Origin: Gordionus sp. m RMFG-2023 | Taxonomy: Eukaryota > Nematomorpha > Gordioida > Chordodea > Parachordodidae | Direction of reading: 5' to 3' | Assembly: GCF_954871325.1 (NCBI RefSeq) | Contig: NC_088775.1 | Span: 68,797,561 to 68,861,560 of the forward strand | DNA: 64,000 nucleotides | Shown here: positions 9,635 to 21,610 of the stretch, piece after piece | How positions within the stretch are numbered: position 1 is the stretch's first letter | Layout of the letters: the number at the start of each line of letters is the position of its first letter | The notes under the pieces: generated by a model | Database searches by the model: none | What the model saw: only the letters and a program-made list of their open reading frames with translations | Told to the model about the DNA's origin: nothing | Made by a program: the position numbers and the translations under genes

Positions 9635-11621
9635 CAGTGCCGTCACTTGGGGGGGGGGGGGCGCAAGGGCTCGAGCCCCCTGAAAAATTTAAATAGCCCC
9701 CCTGAAGCGAAAAATATTTTTTCTTAATGGCTCCTTAATATCCCCTTGAACTAAAATAAAAAATATTTAATGGCTCCTTAATATCCCCTTAAACTAAAAA
9801 TAATTTCTTTTATTGCCCCCTGAACGTCTTTTATAATTCTATTAAGTAATATATAGATTTAATTATATATCTAAATTTTTATTAAATTAATACTATTTGA
9901 ATTATTAGATTAGATTATTACATATAAATTATATTTTCCCTGTCAGCTTGCAATCAAATTCTGCGTTAAAAATAGTATATCAATATCACTCACTAAATAT
10001 TAATTTAGCATTAACAGTTGAAGCTTAATTGACTTTTATTATCTATTAATTAAAAATTAACAAGTTTAATATTGTAATTAGCCGAGTTCAAAAACTAATC
10101 AACTATATTATTCATTTTTAAATTTAATTACCATGCCTCTTCCTAAAGAATTTTCAAGGTCCTAATATGTATAAGAGATTTCTTTATAAAAAGTAAGTAG
10201 ACATATAGTTTATAATCCTCTATTATATAAATTTGATTATCAAATATTAGGTAAAATGTCACTTCAGACGTATTTGACAGTTATATAATATATTACAGTT
10301 AATATTTTAATAAATTTTACTAATAAATACTTTTGATAATAAATATAAGTAACAATTTGCATTCAATTCTTTAACGCTATCCATTTATTTAAAAATATTA
10401 TTAATAATTAAACATCTTATTATTCATGCTACAATGGATGTAATAAATTAGATATATCTTTTTTTGTGTTTTTAGAAAAACTATTTTTTTCTTCTTTGAA
10501 TACAGTTTTGAGTTAAATTTTTAATACGAGTATATTTGATATTATTATAAACTACTAATATTTTAAGAAATAATATACCAACTAGAGGTGGTGCGACAAT
10601 AATATTAATTGCTTTTATCGTATCACTCTGGTTCCTATTTTATAGTTATAAAATGTTTCATTTCTAATATGGCATCCTTGCAGTGTAAATAACTCATAGG
10701 CTTCAATATATTTGCATATTTCTAATTATTTTTAGTGTTTTTGTTTTATCAATTTATCTAACATAATAAATTCTGATATGAGTATTAATCGTGGGTGTCA
10801 TGACTATGACTGCAAATTAACCATCATCTATTTATTGTGTGGCTATATAATTTAAGATTATTACTATTGCTACTAACATATTTTAGATAAGCAATAATGG
10901 TCAAGTCAACTGTGTAGTCGTTTATATATCATTAAAAATGGAAGATAATCTTTTAGAAATATAATATCACACAATAATTTCTCGATTACTTATCTAGCTT
11001 CCATCATGTCATCTAAGAGGAAGCTCTAACCACCATATAGTTTTATGATTTGGATAGGTCGTTTATATCTTCTTCTTCAAGAATTGTTAATATGGTTAGG
11101 CCTATAAATTTTTCCTCATTATCCATTCTATAAAACATTGTATAAAATGGTAACAGAGAGCTATATTAGTTTCATGACCTTTTTTCAATGTAAGTTGCTA
11201 AGAATTATATAGTTTTTGGTTTTTAAAAACCATTATCAATTAAGGCATATGTATGAATTAATTAACATATTTTATCACTTATAATTCTTTAGACACAAAA
11301 TTTTTTATATCAGCGAAAAAATATTTTATACTGTAAATAAATAGATTTTATATTAAAAAATATTATATTTAGAAATGTCTTGTATTGTTTTAATTATTTA
11401 TAGCTAGTTTATTTTGTAAGCATAATATGATAAATGACAAAATATGAAATTCAGAATAATTGTTCCAAGTTAGCAAATCTTAAAAATGTTTTATATTAAA
11501 ATATAAAACTTGCCGATGAACGGGTAAAAATGGGCCGAAGGCCAGCAAATTATAAGGTATAGGGGGAGGAGGGGCTTTTTAGTTGAGCCCTCCGAGATTG
11601 TAAGGTGAAGCGACACCCCTG
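9635..11621. mobile_element. Non-autonomous hAT element, copy 1 (CAGTG-CGTC termini), about 2 kb
   Basis: The left end CAGTGCCGTCACTTGGGG and the right end, read inverted, CAGGGGTGTCGCTTCACC, form short imperfect TIRs. The flanks TAAAAAAA and TGAAAAAG look like a decayed 8 bp duplication. Inside the left end are GGGGCTCGAGCCCC-type palindromic sequence and short repeats (GCCCCCTGAA, TTAATGGCTCC). The interior is AT-rich without coding signal. It is homologous over most of its length to the hAT copy at 21752-27741 and partly to that at 59284-62740. It interrupts the Gypsy fossil. Confidence 0.8.
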
Positions 11622-11810
11622 TGAAAAAGCAAGTATAATGTTTCCCGTGGGACAAAAGATATGGACCCCTTTATTCGATAATAAGAATAAAAAATTGGAA
11701 AGGGTAGTATAGTACAAAATATGGGATCAAAATTAAATCAGATCACTTTTAGTAAATGGGATTCTTGTGGTTAGACACCAGGATCACATAAAATTAAGAG
11801 CCTAAAAAGG

Positions 11811-12321
<511 letters not shown>

Positions 12322-12379
12322 ACCTATTTTATTTTTAGTAAAAAAAAATTCTTATAATTTTTGTGTTGTTAAAATTTTT

Positions 12380-12930
12380 TTTATAATTTAAATTATTTCC
12401 ATGGAAACTAAATCTCGACTGGATTTCGGGGATTACTACGTCCAGCTCGCTCATCCCTATGATTAGTGGTAAACATCGTGGCCGTTGGGCAGAAGGAGAA
12501 TATGATGCAATCTCCGGGCGCAAGGAAGAGACGTTGCTTCAATTACAACGCAGATGATCATCTACGAAGCCAGTGCAAATTGCCAGCTAGAGTGGCAAAG
12601 CCGCGGTTGGGGGATCGCGATGACAATTATATCGGTAGCTCCAGCGTACCTAAAATAAGATAATCCAGGAGTGTCAGGAGACCGATTACTGCCAGTCGTG
12701 TTCAGGGGCAAACGACCTGCAACCATATTGGGCCAAGCCGTGCAACAAAACTCAGGGCTAAACGATGTGGAGGTTACCACTTCGCAAAATACGGGAAATC
12801 TTCAACGTCGAGCGATGTCCACAATCATCTCGGATGCACCAAGAACCTCGAATCCTATTCGAATCGGGAGTGAGCAGTGCCGTTTAATTATGAAAGAACT
12901 CCATGTTATTGTAAGAGCGTTGTAGTATAA
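12380..12930 (+). mobile_element. LTR-retrotransposon gag-like fragment (fossil), GC-richer than surroundings
   Basis: This is a broken fossil. The stretch is clearly more GC-rich than its neighbours. Within it the peptide RRCFNYNADDHLRSQCKLP (about 12520-12580) resembles the retroviral-type zinc knuckle and the short basic segment after it that Gypsy-like Gag proteins carry. No LTR or pol is attached. It may be part of the same lineage as the fossil at 8655-11810 or a separate insertion. The base composition suggests it has had less time to drift towards AT. Confidence 0.45.
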
Positions 12931-13089
12931 TACGTAATATTTGTTTTAATAATAACATAGCGAAATTTATTCTTGGAACACATCATCTCACCCTGTATAT
13001 TTAGTTGCAATTTTTACAAAAAATCATACATTGACATAGTTTATTCCTTATTATTATATGTCTGAATATATTGTTATATTAGTGTTTTT

Positions 13090-13100
13090 ACTATATTGGG
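13090..13100. repeat. Poly-G tract at a repeat junction
   Basis: A run of about 11 G lies between unrelated AT-rich sequences. It resembles the G/C runs next to the ends of the hAT elements here and may mark the eroded end of another one. No inverted partner was found. Confidence 0.35.
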
Positions 13101-13878
13101 GGGGGGGGGGTGAATACCTCTGACCCATAAAGGGGTGGCATGTCATCGCCTCGCTTATTTTACAAACATTTCTATATATATATATATATATAAGATGTCA
13201 ATCAAGAATTTAGATATTATTGCTTGGTAAAAAAAAGAAAAAATATTGTTATTAATGTCAAATATTGAAATTTTAATTAGACTGAATATGTCTATAGAAC
13301 ATAATGTTTCGATAACAAATGTTGTAGTTGATAATTAAAGAGAATACAAATAAATATTATAAATAAATTAACTACTAATACTTTATTAATTCATAATCAT
13401 AACTAAAACAAATTAAAATTAAAAGATTAAAAATTATGTTCGCAAATTCATAATTAATATTTTTCAAATATTCCCGATTAAATATACTTTTCTATACTAT
13501 TCATTTACATAGTGTTTAAACAACAAACATATTGAACTTTATCTAATCTGAATAATTTATACTTTTTTATTCATTTTTCTTTAACTCATTTGAATATTAC
13601 AACAATTAAAAAACAAAATGACAATCATTATTTTGTTTGTAATAATTTCATCATAGAAAATTCGTGATATCTATTTTTTTGATGCAAAAAACCAATTCTT
13701 AATATTCTATTTTTTTTATAAAAAACAAATTCATAATTTCAATGTATGAAGATTTCTTTTTCGGTACTGTAATTCAAAATTAATAAAAATAACTTTTATA
13801 TATATTCAAGTGTCATCATTATAAGGAAGTTGTTTATGTGTTAGAGTACGAAGTATAAATTAATTATATATCTGAGAG

Positions 13879-15486
13879 CAGAGTTGGACAGTACCGCGAA
13901 TACTTGTATTTAAGATACAAGATCCTTTTAATCTTGTACTCAGTATCTTTTGGACATTTTAATAAGATACTAGTATCTGTATCTAAGATCCTTTATTCTG
14001 AAAAGAATCTTGTATCTTTTTTTCATTTTTTTGACAAAAGATACAGATACAGATTTTTTTAATATTCATGTTTAAAATTTTACATATCACAGTATATATC
14101 TTATTTTCTTAGAGAATCTTGTATTAATTCCTTATTTTTTTCCACCATATTTTAAATATAATGACAATCAAAATTAGCTGGAAAATTTACAACTAAATAT
14201 TAAGGTAGATAGATAAAAAATAACAACACCAAAACGAAATAAGTAAAGATTATATTTTATATATATAAATATAACTCGATAGAATATCATTACCAATTTT
14301 ATGTAATATTTTTTTAATTTGTAGGATGATTAACACTCATGGTAGTGAAATTTGAATTAGGGAAATATCCCGTGAATCAAATCTAAATCTTAAAATTTCA
14401 TGTGGAAAAAATTTTAAAAATAAAAAAGCCATTGTACAGGCTTAAAACCTAACAAAAAAATATAAATGATTAAACACAAATTTTGTTAAATATATTTAAG
14501 TATATTATTTATGTGTGGTTAAAAGGAACGTAAAATATCTTAAAAATTCAAGTTTATAATATTGTCTAACTTTATTAAAAACTGCCTAAGGTGGTATGGG
14601 CAAAAGATTTTAAGAAAATATTTTCCTATGATTTGAATATAATGAGGTTTTTTGACATCAATATCACATCCATATTTTAAGAACTTATGGATTGAGTCAG
14701 ATGATAAAAAAAAATACTTTCAAAATATATTAATAAAATGTAGTACCACTGTATATAATCAAGCTCAAACTATAACACCAATAGATTTAATATCTAATAA
14801 AGAAAATGGTGATTTTTGGTGATGTTGATGAGTTCAATAATACAAATAACATTGAACTGGAGGTTTTAAATTATATTAAAGAATGTCGAAATACATTATA
14901 AATGCTTAATTATTATCCTTTCATTAAGGAAATTTTTTAAAGATAATACTGCAATACCTTCATCAGCTCCAATTGAAAGGTTATTTAGTTTTGGTACAAT
15001 GTTAAGTAGGCGGAAACGGCAAAGGTCTAATGATAAATTATTTGAAAAATTTTATCTTATAAAATAATGAATCTATTTTAAATGCTTCCTTGTAAATTAA
15101 TTTCAACAACCATTAAAAATACTAGTCTCCCTTCCCTATCTATGCTAATAATGGGCTATTACTAATATCAAAATGCTTGATTATTATAATTAACTTATCA
15201 ATAAATATTTTATTAATGTAAATATTCATTCTTATTATAAGCGTATGTTATGTTCTTCACAAATAAATAATAAAAACTGTATTTTATAAACTATTCTAAT
15301 TTAAATGGTAATGATAATTTAAAAGTAACTTGTATTTGAGATACTCTAGTAAGGTAAAAGATACAAGTATATTTTATCTTGTAACTTTTTGATATTTTGA
15401 AAAAGATACTAGTATCTGTATCATTTTTTCAGAAAGAATATATATATGTATCTAGATTCTTTTTTCGGAGGATCTGCCCAACTCTG
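13879..15486 (+). mobile_element. hAT transposon with perfect 8 bp target duplication
   Basis: Termini CAGAGTTGGACAG and, inverted at the right, CAGAGTTGGGCAG are flanked by identical TCTGAGAG (13871-13878 and 15487-15494). The subterminal regions are packed with GATAC-containing repeats (AGATACTAGTATCTGTATC and similar) in both ends, likely transposase-binding sites by analogy with other hATs. A decayed transposase reads on the plus strand at about 14590-15080, ending in the hAT dimerisation motif. Elements at 29345-31645 and ending at 48375 share this terminus style. Confidence 0.9.
14590..15080 (+). pseudogene. hAT transposase remnant (C-terminal dimerisation region)
   Basis: The peptide AIPSSAPIERLFSFGTMLS followed by RRKRQRSNDKLFEKFYL (about 14950-15060) matches the C-terminal hAT dimerisation domain (ALPSSAPxERxFSxAG, then KRxRLxxxxxExLxxLK). 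Upstream 350 bp gives hAT-like peptide pieces in more than one frame. The BED finger and catalytic core are not recognisable, so this copy cannot encode an active enzyme. Confidence 0.75.
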
Positions 15487-15539
15487 TCTGAGAGTCTTAG
15501 AAACTAACATGTTTAATTAAAACTTCAATGAAGATGCTT

Positions 15540-16375
15540 AGATAAGTGACAATTGTCATAATCGTTATTTTTAAATTTTTTTGACGCAAATGGGTAAAAA
15601 TATAAATTGTAAACATGTTAAATTCAAATTTCATAAAGATGACCATAGAAAAGTTACAATTGTCATAATCGTTATTTTTAAAGTTTATTAAATTGTCTTG
15701 ACGCAAATGGATAAAAATATAGATTGTAAACATGTTCAATTAAAATTTCATGAAGATATGCCATAGTAAAGTGACAATTGTCATAACCGTTATTTTTAAA
15801 GTTTTTTAAATTTTTTTGACGCACATGGGCAAAAATATAGATTAAATTAAAAATTTAGTGAGGATGTACCTAATATAAGTGACAATTATCATAATAGTTA
15901 TTTTTAAAGTATTTTGAATTTTTGACGCAAATGGCTAAAAATATAGATTATAAACATGTTAAATTAAAATTTCATGAAGATGTAGCATGGAAAAGTGACA
16001 ATTGTCATAATCATTAGTTTTTAATATTTTTCTATTTTTTTGAATCAAGTGGGTAAAATTATAAATTGTAAACATGTTAAATTAAAATTTCATGAAGATG
16101 TACCATAGAATAGTGACAATTATCATAATCGTTATTTTTAAAGTTTTTTATATTTTTTTGACGAAAATGGGTTTATATAAGTATTGCTAACATGTTAAAT
16201 AAAACTTCAATAAAGATTTTTCCTAGAAAAGTGACAATTGTCATAATCTTTATTTTTAAAGTTTTTGACGCAAATGGATAAAAATACAGATTGTAAACAT
16301 GTTAAATTAAAATTTCATGAAGATGTAGCATGGAAAAGTGACAATTGTCACAATCGTTATTTTTAAAGTTTTTTT
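15540..16375 (+). repeat. Forward satellite array, about 8 units of 103-122 bp with GTGACAATTGTCAT cores
   Basis: Cores lie near 15547, 15652, 15772, 15881, 15993, 16112, 16229 and 16337. Each unit reads GTGACAATTGTCATAATCG, then TTATTTTTAAAG, then TTTGACGCAAATGGGTAAA, then AACATGTTAAATTAAAA and TTCATGAAGATGTA. The core contains the palindrome GACAATTGTC. It is non-coding. Confidence 0.92.
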
Positions 16376-16785
16376 AAAGTATATGTTTATAAAATTCAAA
16401 ATCTTAAAATAAAATTTATAGGATGTTGATTGTATCATATCAAAAATAATATTCATATGGTTTTTAAGTTCTTTTCATAAAAATCGTTCCCTGAATTTAG
16501 ACTCAGCACGATTTCGCCCTTAGTATACAAAATATTGGCTAACTGTGAATGCAGGGTTTTATATTTTATTAGATGTAGAATTAAAATTTATTGATTAAAG
16601 ATTAATCTATATTTTAATGGTTTAGAATATAGCATGAGTTACAACCCATTTAGTAATCACTTTACATATTTTTACAAATTTTAAACAGGTTAAAAGTGAC
16701 GATTATAAGCTTATATATTACCATTTGTTTTTTTGTTTCGCGGACTAACACATTTCTCAAAAAAATTAAGAAAGTTAAAGAACAA
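16376..16785. other. Unique spacer between the inverted satellite arrays
   Basis: About 410 bp of AT-rich sequence is not shared with the repeat units. It includes GACTCAGCACGATTTCGCCC near 16500 and a GTGACGATTATAAGC piece near 16695. No gene is seen. It would be the loop if the two arrays paired. Confidence 0.6.
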
Positions 16786-17415
16786 GATTGTGATAATTGT
16801 CACTTATCTATGATACATCAACGCTAATTTTTTAATTTAACATGTTGACAATCTATATTTTTCCCCATTTGCGTCAAAAAAATTCAAAAAACTTTTAAAA
16901 TAAAAATTATGACAATTGTTACTTATTAGGGTACATCTTCACTGAAGTTTTATTTAAACATGTTAGCAATACTTATTTTAGTCTATTTATGTCAAAACAT
17001 AACGATTATGACAATTGTCACGTATCTAGGGTACATCTTCACTAAAACTTTAAAACATGTTAGCAATACTTATTTTAGCCCATTTACGTCAAAAAAACTT
17101 TAAAAATAACGATTATGACCATTGTCACTTATCTAGCGTATATCTTCATGAAAGTTTTATTTAAACATGTTTAGCAATACTTATTTTACGTCAAAAAAAT
17201 TTAAAAAACTTTAAAAATAATGATTATAACTTATTTTAGCCCATTTACGTCAAAAAAACTTTAAAAATAATGACTATGACATTTGTCACTTATCTAGGGT
17301 ACATCTTTACGGAAGTTTTATTTAAACATGTTTAGCAATACTTATTTTATACCATTTAAGTCAAAAAAATTTAAAAAACTTTAAAAATAACGATTATGAC
17401 AATTGTCACTTTTAT
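16786..17415 (-). repeat. Reverse satellite array, about 6 units of the same repeat in opposite orientation
   Basis: Inverse cores (ATTATGACAATTGTCAC type) lie near 16790, 16905, 17005, 17110, 17275 and 17392, each followed by TTATCTAGGGTACATCTTCA. The array continues beyond the pogo-like insertion at 19187-19275. Confidence 0.9.
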
Positions 17416-17421
17416 ATGGTA

Positions 17422-19184
17422 GGGGAGACCAGGGCTAGTCGGCGCAATTTTTGTCAAAATCATCATAGCTCCGAAAATAATGATCATATAAGATCTTACA
17501 AAATACCAATAGATACCTTAAACATCTACCTATAAATATATACTGTTATATTTTTTAAATATTTAATAATTATTTTTCTAGAAAGGTTTTAGTAAAAGTC
17601 ATTTTTTAAACCTAGTAGCCCCGAACCCGTGGTTAGTCGGATCATCGATGGGGCTAGTCGAATAAGTGGTTTATTAGGCTTCTTATGCGACAAAAAAATT
17701 TTTTCGCAGATTTTAATATATAACTATGATACTTTATTTATATAATATTTTATTTATAATTATAACAAATAAAATAACAATCTTTTTTGACAGAGAACTA
17801 CTCTACATTGAAACCAATCTTCAAAATTATGAAAACTTTTATAATCCTGTTTACATATAACACACACATCTTTTATTAATGTTTATATTTATTAATAATA
17901 AATTTACTCAAAATTTATCTAATTCTATAATTAAATATATAATATCATTTGATTTTATTATCAGGCTAAATATAATCTGATAACTAAAATGTTCATGTCC
18001 AATAAAATGAATTAATTTGAATCATGTTATATTGTCAATTAAAATAGATATATATAATGTTTGTTAGATATAATTCATTTTAAATATATTGATATTATTA
18101 TCAGGCTAAAATTTATATGCTAAAATGTTCATATCTAATAAAATGTATTAATTTAAATCATATTATATTGTCAATTAAAAAAAATAAATATATATATTAT
18201 ATTTGTTTGCTAGATATAATTAATTTAAATAATTGATCTTATTATCAGGCTAAAATTTATATATGCAATATATATAATATCTGTGACAATATATAATATA
18301 TATTCACAATATGTATATAAAGATTTTAGTTTGCAAGATATTTATATAGGTCTGATATTATATTAAAATTGAAATGTATTATTAAAAATCAATCACATTA
18401 ATAAATTTATATAATAATTATTATTTAATATATTACATTTATAAAATATTATATTATGATTATCTGTACAATATATAATATATTATCACAATATGTATAT
18501 GAAGATTTTAGTTTGCAAGATATTTATTTAGGTCTGATATTATATTAAAATTGAAATGTATTATGAAAAATCAATCACATTAATAAATTTATATAATAAT
18601 TATTATTTAATATATTACATTTATAAAATATTATATTTTAACCTGTAATAAATGGTATTTTTCTTAATGAGATATCATTTTCATACAGTTTTATAGTTTC
18701 TTCATAATCTTTTTTTAATAAATTTTACTATTTTGAATTTTGCATATATATTTGGGTACCATAATAATATTATAAAAATTGACTTATTGCGCCGACTAGC
18801 CACGATTCTACTAACCTCAATGGTGGTAATATTACTAATTTGATCTTAACATATATTTAAGCATTATATATCAATCTAAAACTTTCCCAAATATTAAAAT
18901 AGATATTTAACTTTCATATAATGTTCATTTTGTCATGTTTAAACTTTTAATTTTTTAATACAACCTAATAATATAAAGTGAAAATATTGTAATTTTTACG
19001 TCAAAAACATGTCATAACGGATAAAAATTTAAATAGCTAAATATTATAAATTATTTTCATCCCCAATTATGAATATTATAGAATTCTATTTTAGAATTAA
19101 ATTTCAAATTTTAATCTTTACTGGATTTAAAATAAAATCTTTTGAACCGACAAGCCCCTTGCGCCGACTAGCCCTGGTCTCCCC
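17422..19184 (-). mobile_element. Second pogo-like element (GGGGAGACC termini), decayed
   Basis: TIRs GGGGAGACCAGGGCTAGTCGG (left) and its inverse (right, ending 19184) are flanked by TA at 17420-17421 and 19185-19186. The target GG-TA-CATCTT is the intact sequence of the neighbouring satellite units, so the boundaries are certain. It shares the outer nine bases and the TA target with the element at 44-2114. On the minus strand near 17795-17870, VCVICKQDY and DWFQC match the PHD-type finger of that element's transposase. The rest is AT-rich, with two internal duplications of about 140-190 bp (17961-18250; 18300-18640). Confidence 0.88.
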
Positions 19185-19277
19185 TACATCTTAATTGAAA
19201 TTTTAATTTAACATGTTAAAAATACATATTTTTGCCTATTAGCGTCAAAAAAATCTAATATGTTTAAAAAAATGGAT

Positions 19278-19720
19278 TAAAATGTAATTTCAAATATTTT
19301 TATATCATTGTACTCAGAATTAAATTTCCTATCTAAAAATGTTTAGATATATTTTTTTAAGTTTCCGGTTCGAAAAAATTTTTTTGTCGCGAAAACATTC
19401 AGAGGAAAAAACGCTAAAATTTTAAATGTAATTTCAAATATTAATTTATCATTGTACTCAAAATTAAATTTCCTATCTAAAAATTCTTAGAGTGTTATTT
19501 TTATGTTTCCGGTTCAAAAATACTTTTTTGTCGCGAAAATATTATGAAAGAAAAGGCTAACATTTTAAATGTAATTTCAAATATTTTTATATCATTGTAT
19601 TCATTATTAAATTTCCTATCTAAAAATGCTTAGATATATTTTTTTTTCCGAGCTGAACATTTTTTTGTCGCTAAAACATTGAGAGAAAAGGGTAACATTT
19701 TAAATGTAATTTTGGCAATT
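19278..19720. repeat. Tandem repeat, about 140 bp x 3
   Basis: Units contain AAATGTAATTTCAAATAT, ATCATTGTACTCA, TTTCCTATCTAAAAAT, TTTCCGGTTCGAAAA and TTTTTTGTCGCGAAAACATT. The third unit is the most diverged. Non-coding. Confidence 0.85.
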
Positions 19721-19727
19721 TATAAAT

Positions 19728-19903
19728 ATGGCCAACTCATAATTTTAGACAGAAAAAATTGCCTAAGCCTTGAGATTTTGCTAATAGATGTTCAAACCTT
19801 TGTTGTTTCTACAAACAAAATCTTGAGGCTTGCGTAATATTATTCTAGATGAAATATTAAGTTAGCCGTTTTTAGGCTCAAAACGAGCCGTTTAACAACA
19901 TTA
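19728..19903. mobile_element. Left-truncated hAT MITE (TAGTGTTGTTAAACGGCTC family)
   Basis: It matches the interior and right end of the MITE at 32223-32444 (GCCTAAGCCTTGAGATTTTG, CAAACCTTTGTT, ACAAAATCTTGAGGCTTG) and ends CGTTTAACAACATTA. The left terminal repeat is missing or too decayed to see. Confidence 0.75.
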
Positions 19904-21020
19904 CTTTTAGTTTTGAAAAAACCTTACAAATTTAAATAGAATAAAAATATCATTTCAAAATTTCATTTTTTAAAAATTGCATTCATATAAAATCATAACC
20001 AAATATAATTTAATCAAAAATTTAATTTAAAAATTTATATATAAAACTAAATTAAAACCGCAAATTATATCAAAGATTAAATTAAAAAATTGAAAAGATC
20101 TTAAAATTTCCATTTTTTTAAATATATTATAATGTAATGTTATTATAATATTTTTCTCGTAAAAATCAATCAAATTACTCATTAATAGACCTCCATTAAA
20201 CCTTGTCAAGGAAAACTCCTTCTAATAGTGATCCACCTCTCCACATTAGAAAAGTCTTGGTATCAGCCATACCCTCTTTCACCTTATTATCAAATCTTAA
20301 TTAAATTAATACTTCAAGTTGTAATGATAATTAGACCAATATTTGAGATTTTCAATGTTTATATTATATTTTAAGAAATATCAAATGTTGGTTTAATGTT
20401 AAAATATTTAACAAAAAATTATATAATATTAATTATTCTTATTTTTACATTTTATTTATTTTAGTTTTTTTTTATGTATATTTTTTTATATTAATTATTT
20501 AAAAATAAACTTATGTAAAAAAAGTAAAAATTATGAAGGCAAAGAGTATATAAATTTTTAACAAGAAATTTTTGTTTTAAGAAAAGATATAAATGGCTTA
20601 TTCCCATTATACCTGGTTTTTATTATTTATTATATTTTTGGACTACATTTTTAATTAGAAAATTACGTATTTTAAGAATTGCACTATAATTATTAATTTC
20701 ATATTTAAAATTATTACATATACCACTATAAAATCTAAATAATACAAATTTTAATACACCAATAATAAGATTGATTGTATAAAATTAGGCATATTGGAAA
20801 TATAATTTCCCAAATAGGATTTAAATAAATTAAAAGAATGTTAAAATTTTTAAAACTATTAAATCTTATTAATTTATAACTTTAGCGAAAATTAATGAAA
20901 TTTTTTATAGTTAAATTTGCATCAACAATTTACTTTACAAAGACATTTAAATTTATTGTATCTCATATTTGCCTTAAGTCTATTTTAAAATTACTAAACG
21001 CTCTTTTACAATTCAATTGA
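19904..21020. other. AT-rich stretch; small GC-richer patch near 20180-20290
   Basis: No gene can be supported. The 20170-20290 patch (CCTCCATTAAACC, CACCTCTCCACATTAG) is less AT-rich than its surroundings and could be a host exon or an old repeat. I could not recognise a protein in it. Confidence 0.3.
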
Positions 21021-21024
21021 GTAA

Positions 21025-21610
21025 GTGCCAATTTTTTACTAGATTCAGAGGTTTTAGACGTTTTAGTATCAATAACTTTAACTAGACTTAAAACAAAATT
21101 TTATAAAATTTTCATAATTTTTTTCCTTGTGGAATAAAATATAATGGCAGTGCCAATTTTTTACTAAACCCAATGGTGTTAGAAGTTTTTAGTATCAAAA
21201 ACCTTTAACTAGACTTAAAAAAAAATTTATTTTATAATTTTTTTTCCTCTTAGAGTAAAATATAATGGCAATGCCAATTTATTACTAAAACCAAAGGTTT
21301 TAGGACATTTTTCTAGTATCAAAAACTTTTTAACTAGGCTTAAAATAAAGTTTAAAATAAATTTCATTATTTTTTTCCTCGTGGACTAAAATTTAATGTC
21401 ATTACCAATTCATCACTAGATCCAGAGCTTTTAGAACATCGTTCTAGTATTAAAATCTTTTAACTAAGCTTAAATCAAAGTTTAAATAAAGTTCTTTTTT
21501 CCACGTATAATAATATATAATGGAAGTGGAATATTATTACTAGAACCAAAGATTTTAGAACATCTTTCTAATATCAAAAACTCTAAACCCAGATTAAAAC
21601 AAACTAGTTT
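21025..21610. repeat. Diverged tandem repeat, about 130 bp x 4-5
   Basis: Repeating blocks read TGCCAATTTTTTACTA, CCAAAGGTTTTAG, TAGTATCAAAAAC, TTTAACTAGACTTAAA and TTTTTCCTCGTGGA. Non-coding. Confidence 0.8.

Larger units (their letters stand above)
8655..11810 (+). mobile_element. Gypsy/Ty3-like LTR retrotransposon fossil (integrase region), with two nested insertions
   Basis: This is an old broken fossil. Parts recognisable on the plus strand are the HHCC zinc-binding part of integrase (about 8720-8865; LLHAGHQGRDKIKSW, VWWPGM, CVPCNTC), the integrase core (about 9140-9600; PWEMVHLDF-like, then RFGIPKTIVTDG and YYPSSNEQAERM), and the integrase C-terminal region (about 11622-11806). Together they match the C-terminal half of pol in Gypsy-like elements of the K02A2.6 type. 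A hAT MITE (8869-9092) and a 2 kb hAT element (9635-11621) are inserted in it. Protease, reverse transcriptase and LTRs were not seen. Several inactivating changes are evident and the copy looks old. Confidence 0.8.
13140..17415. repeat. Copy B of the long repeat: linker plus inverted satellite array
   Basis: It starts with CATCGCCTCGCTTATTTT, an AT tract, and the same linker as copy A (7715-8215). It is split by a hAT at the site TCTGAGAG, and then runs into a forward array of palindrome-bearing units, a spacer, and a reverse array. Copy A keeps the empty site (TATCTGAGAG near 8178), which confirms the hAT insertion. Confidence 0.65.

Noticed and set aside
12562-12780. 72-codon minus-strand frame in the GC-rich patch
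   Set aside because: It opposes the gag-like fragment and has no recognisable protein; long frames are expected in GC-richer DNA.
15497-15739. 80-codon minus-strand frame with repeated peptide
   Set aside because: It runs through two units of the palindromic satellite; the repetition is a by-product of the DNA repeat.
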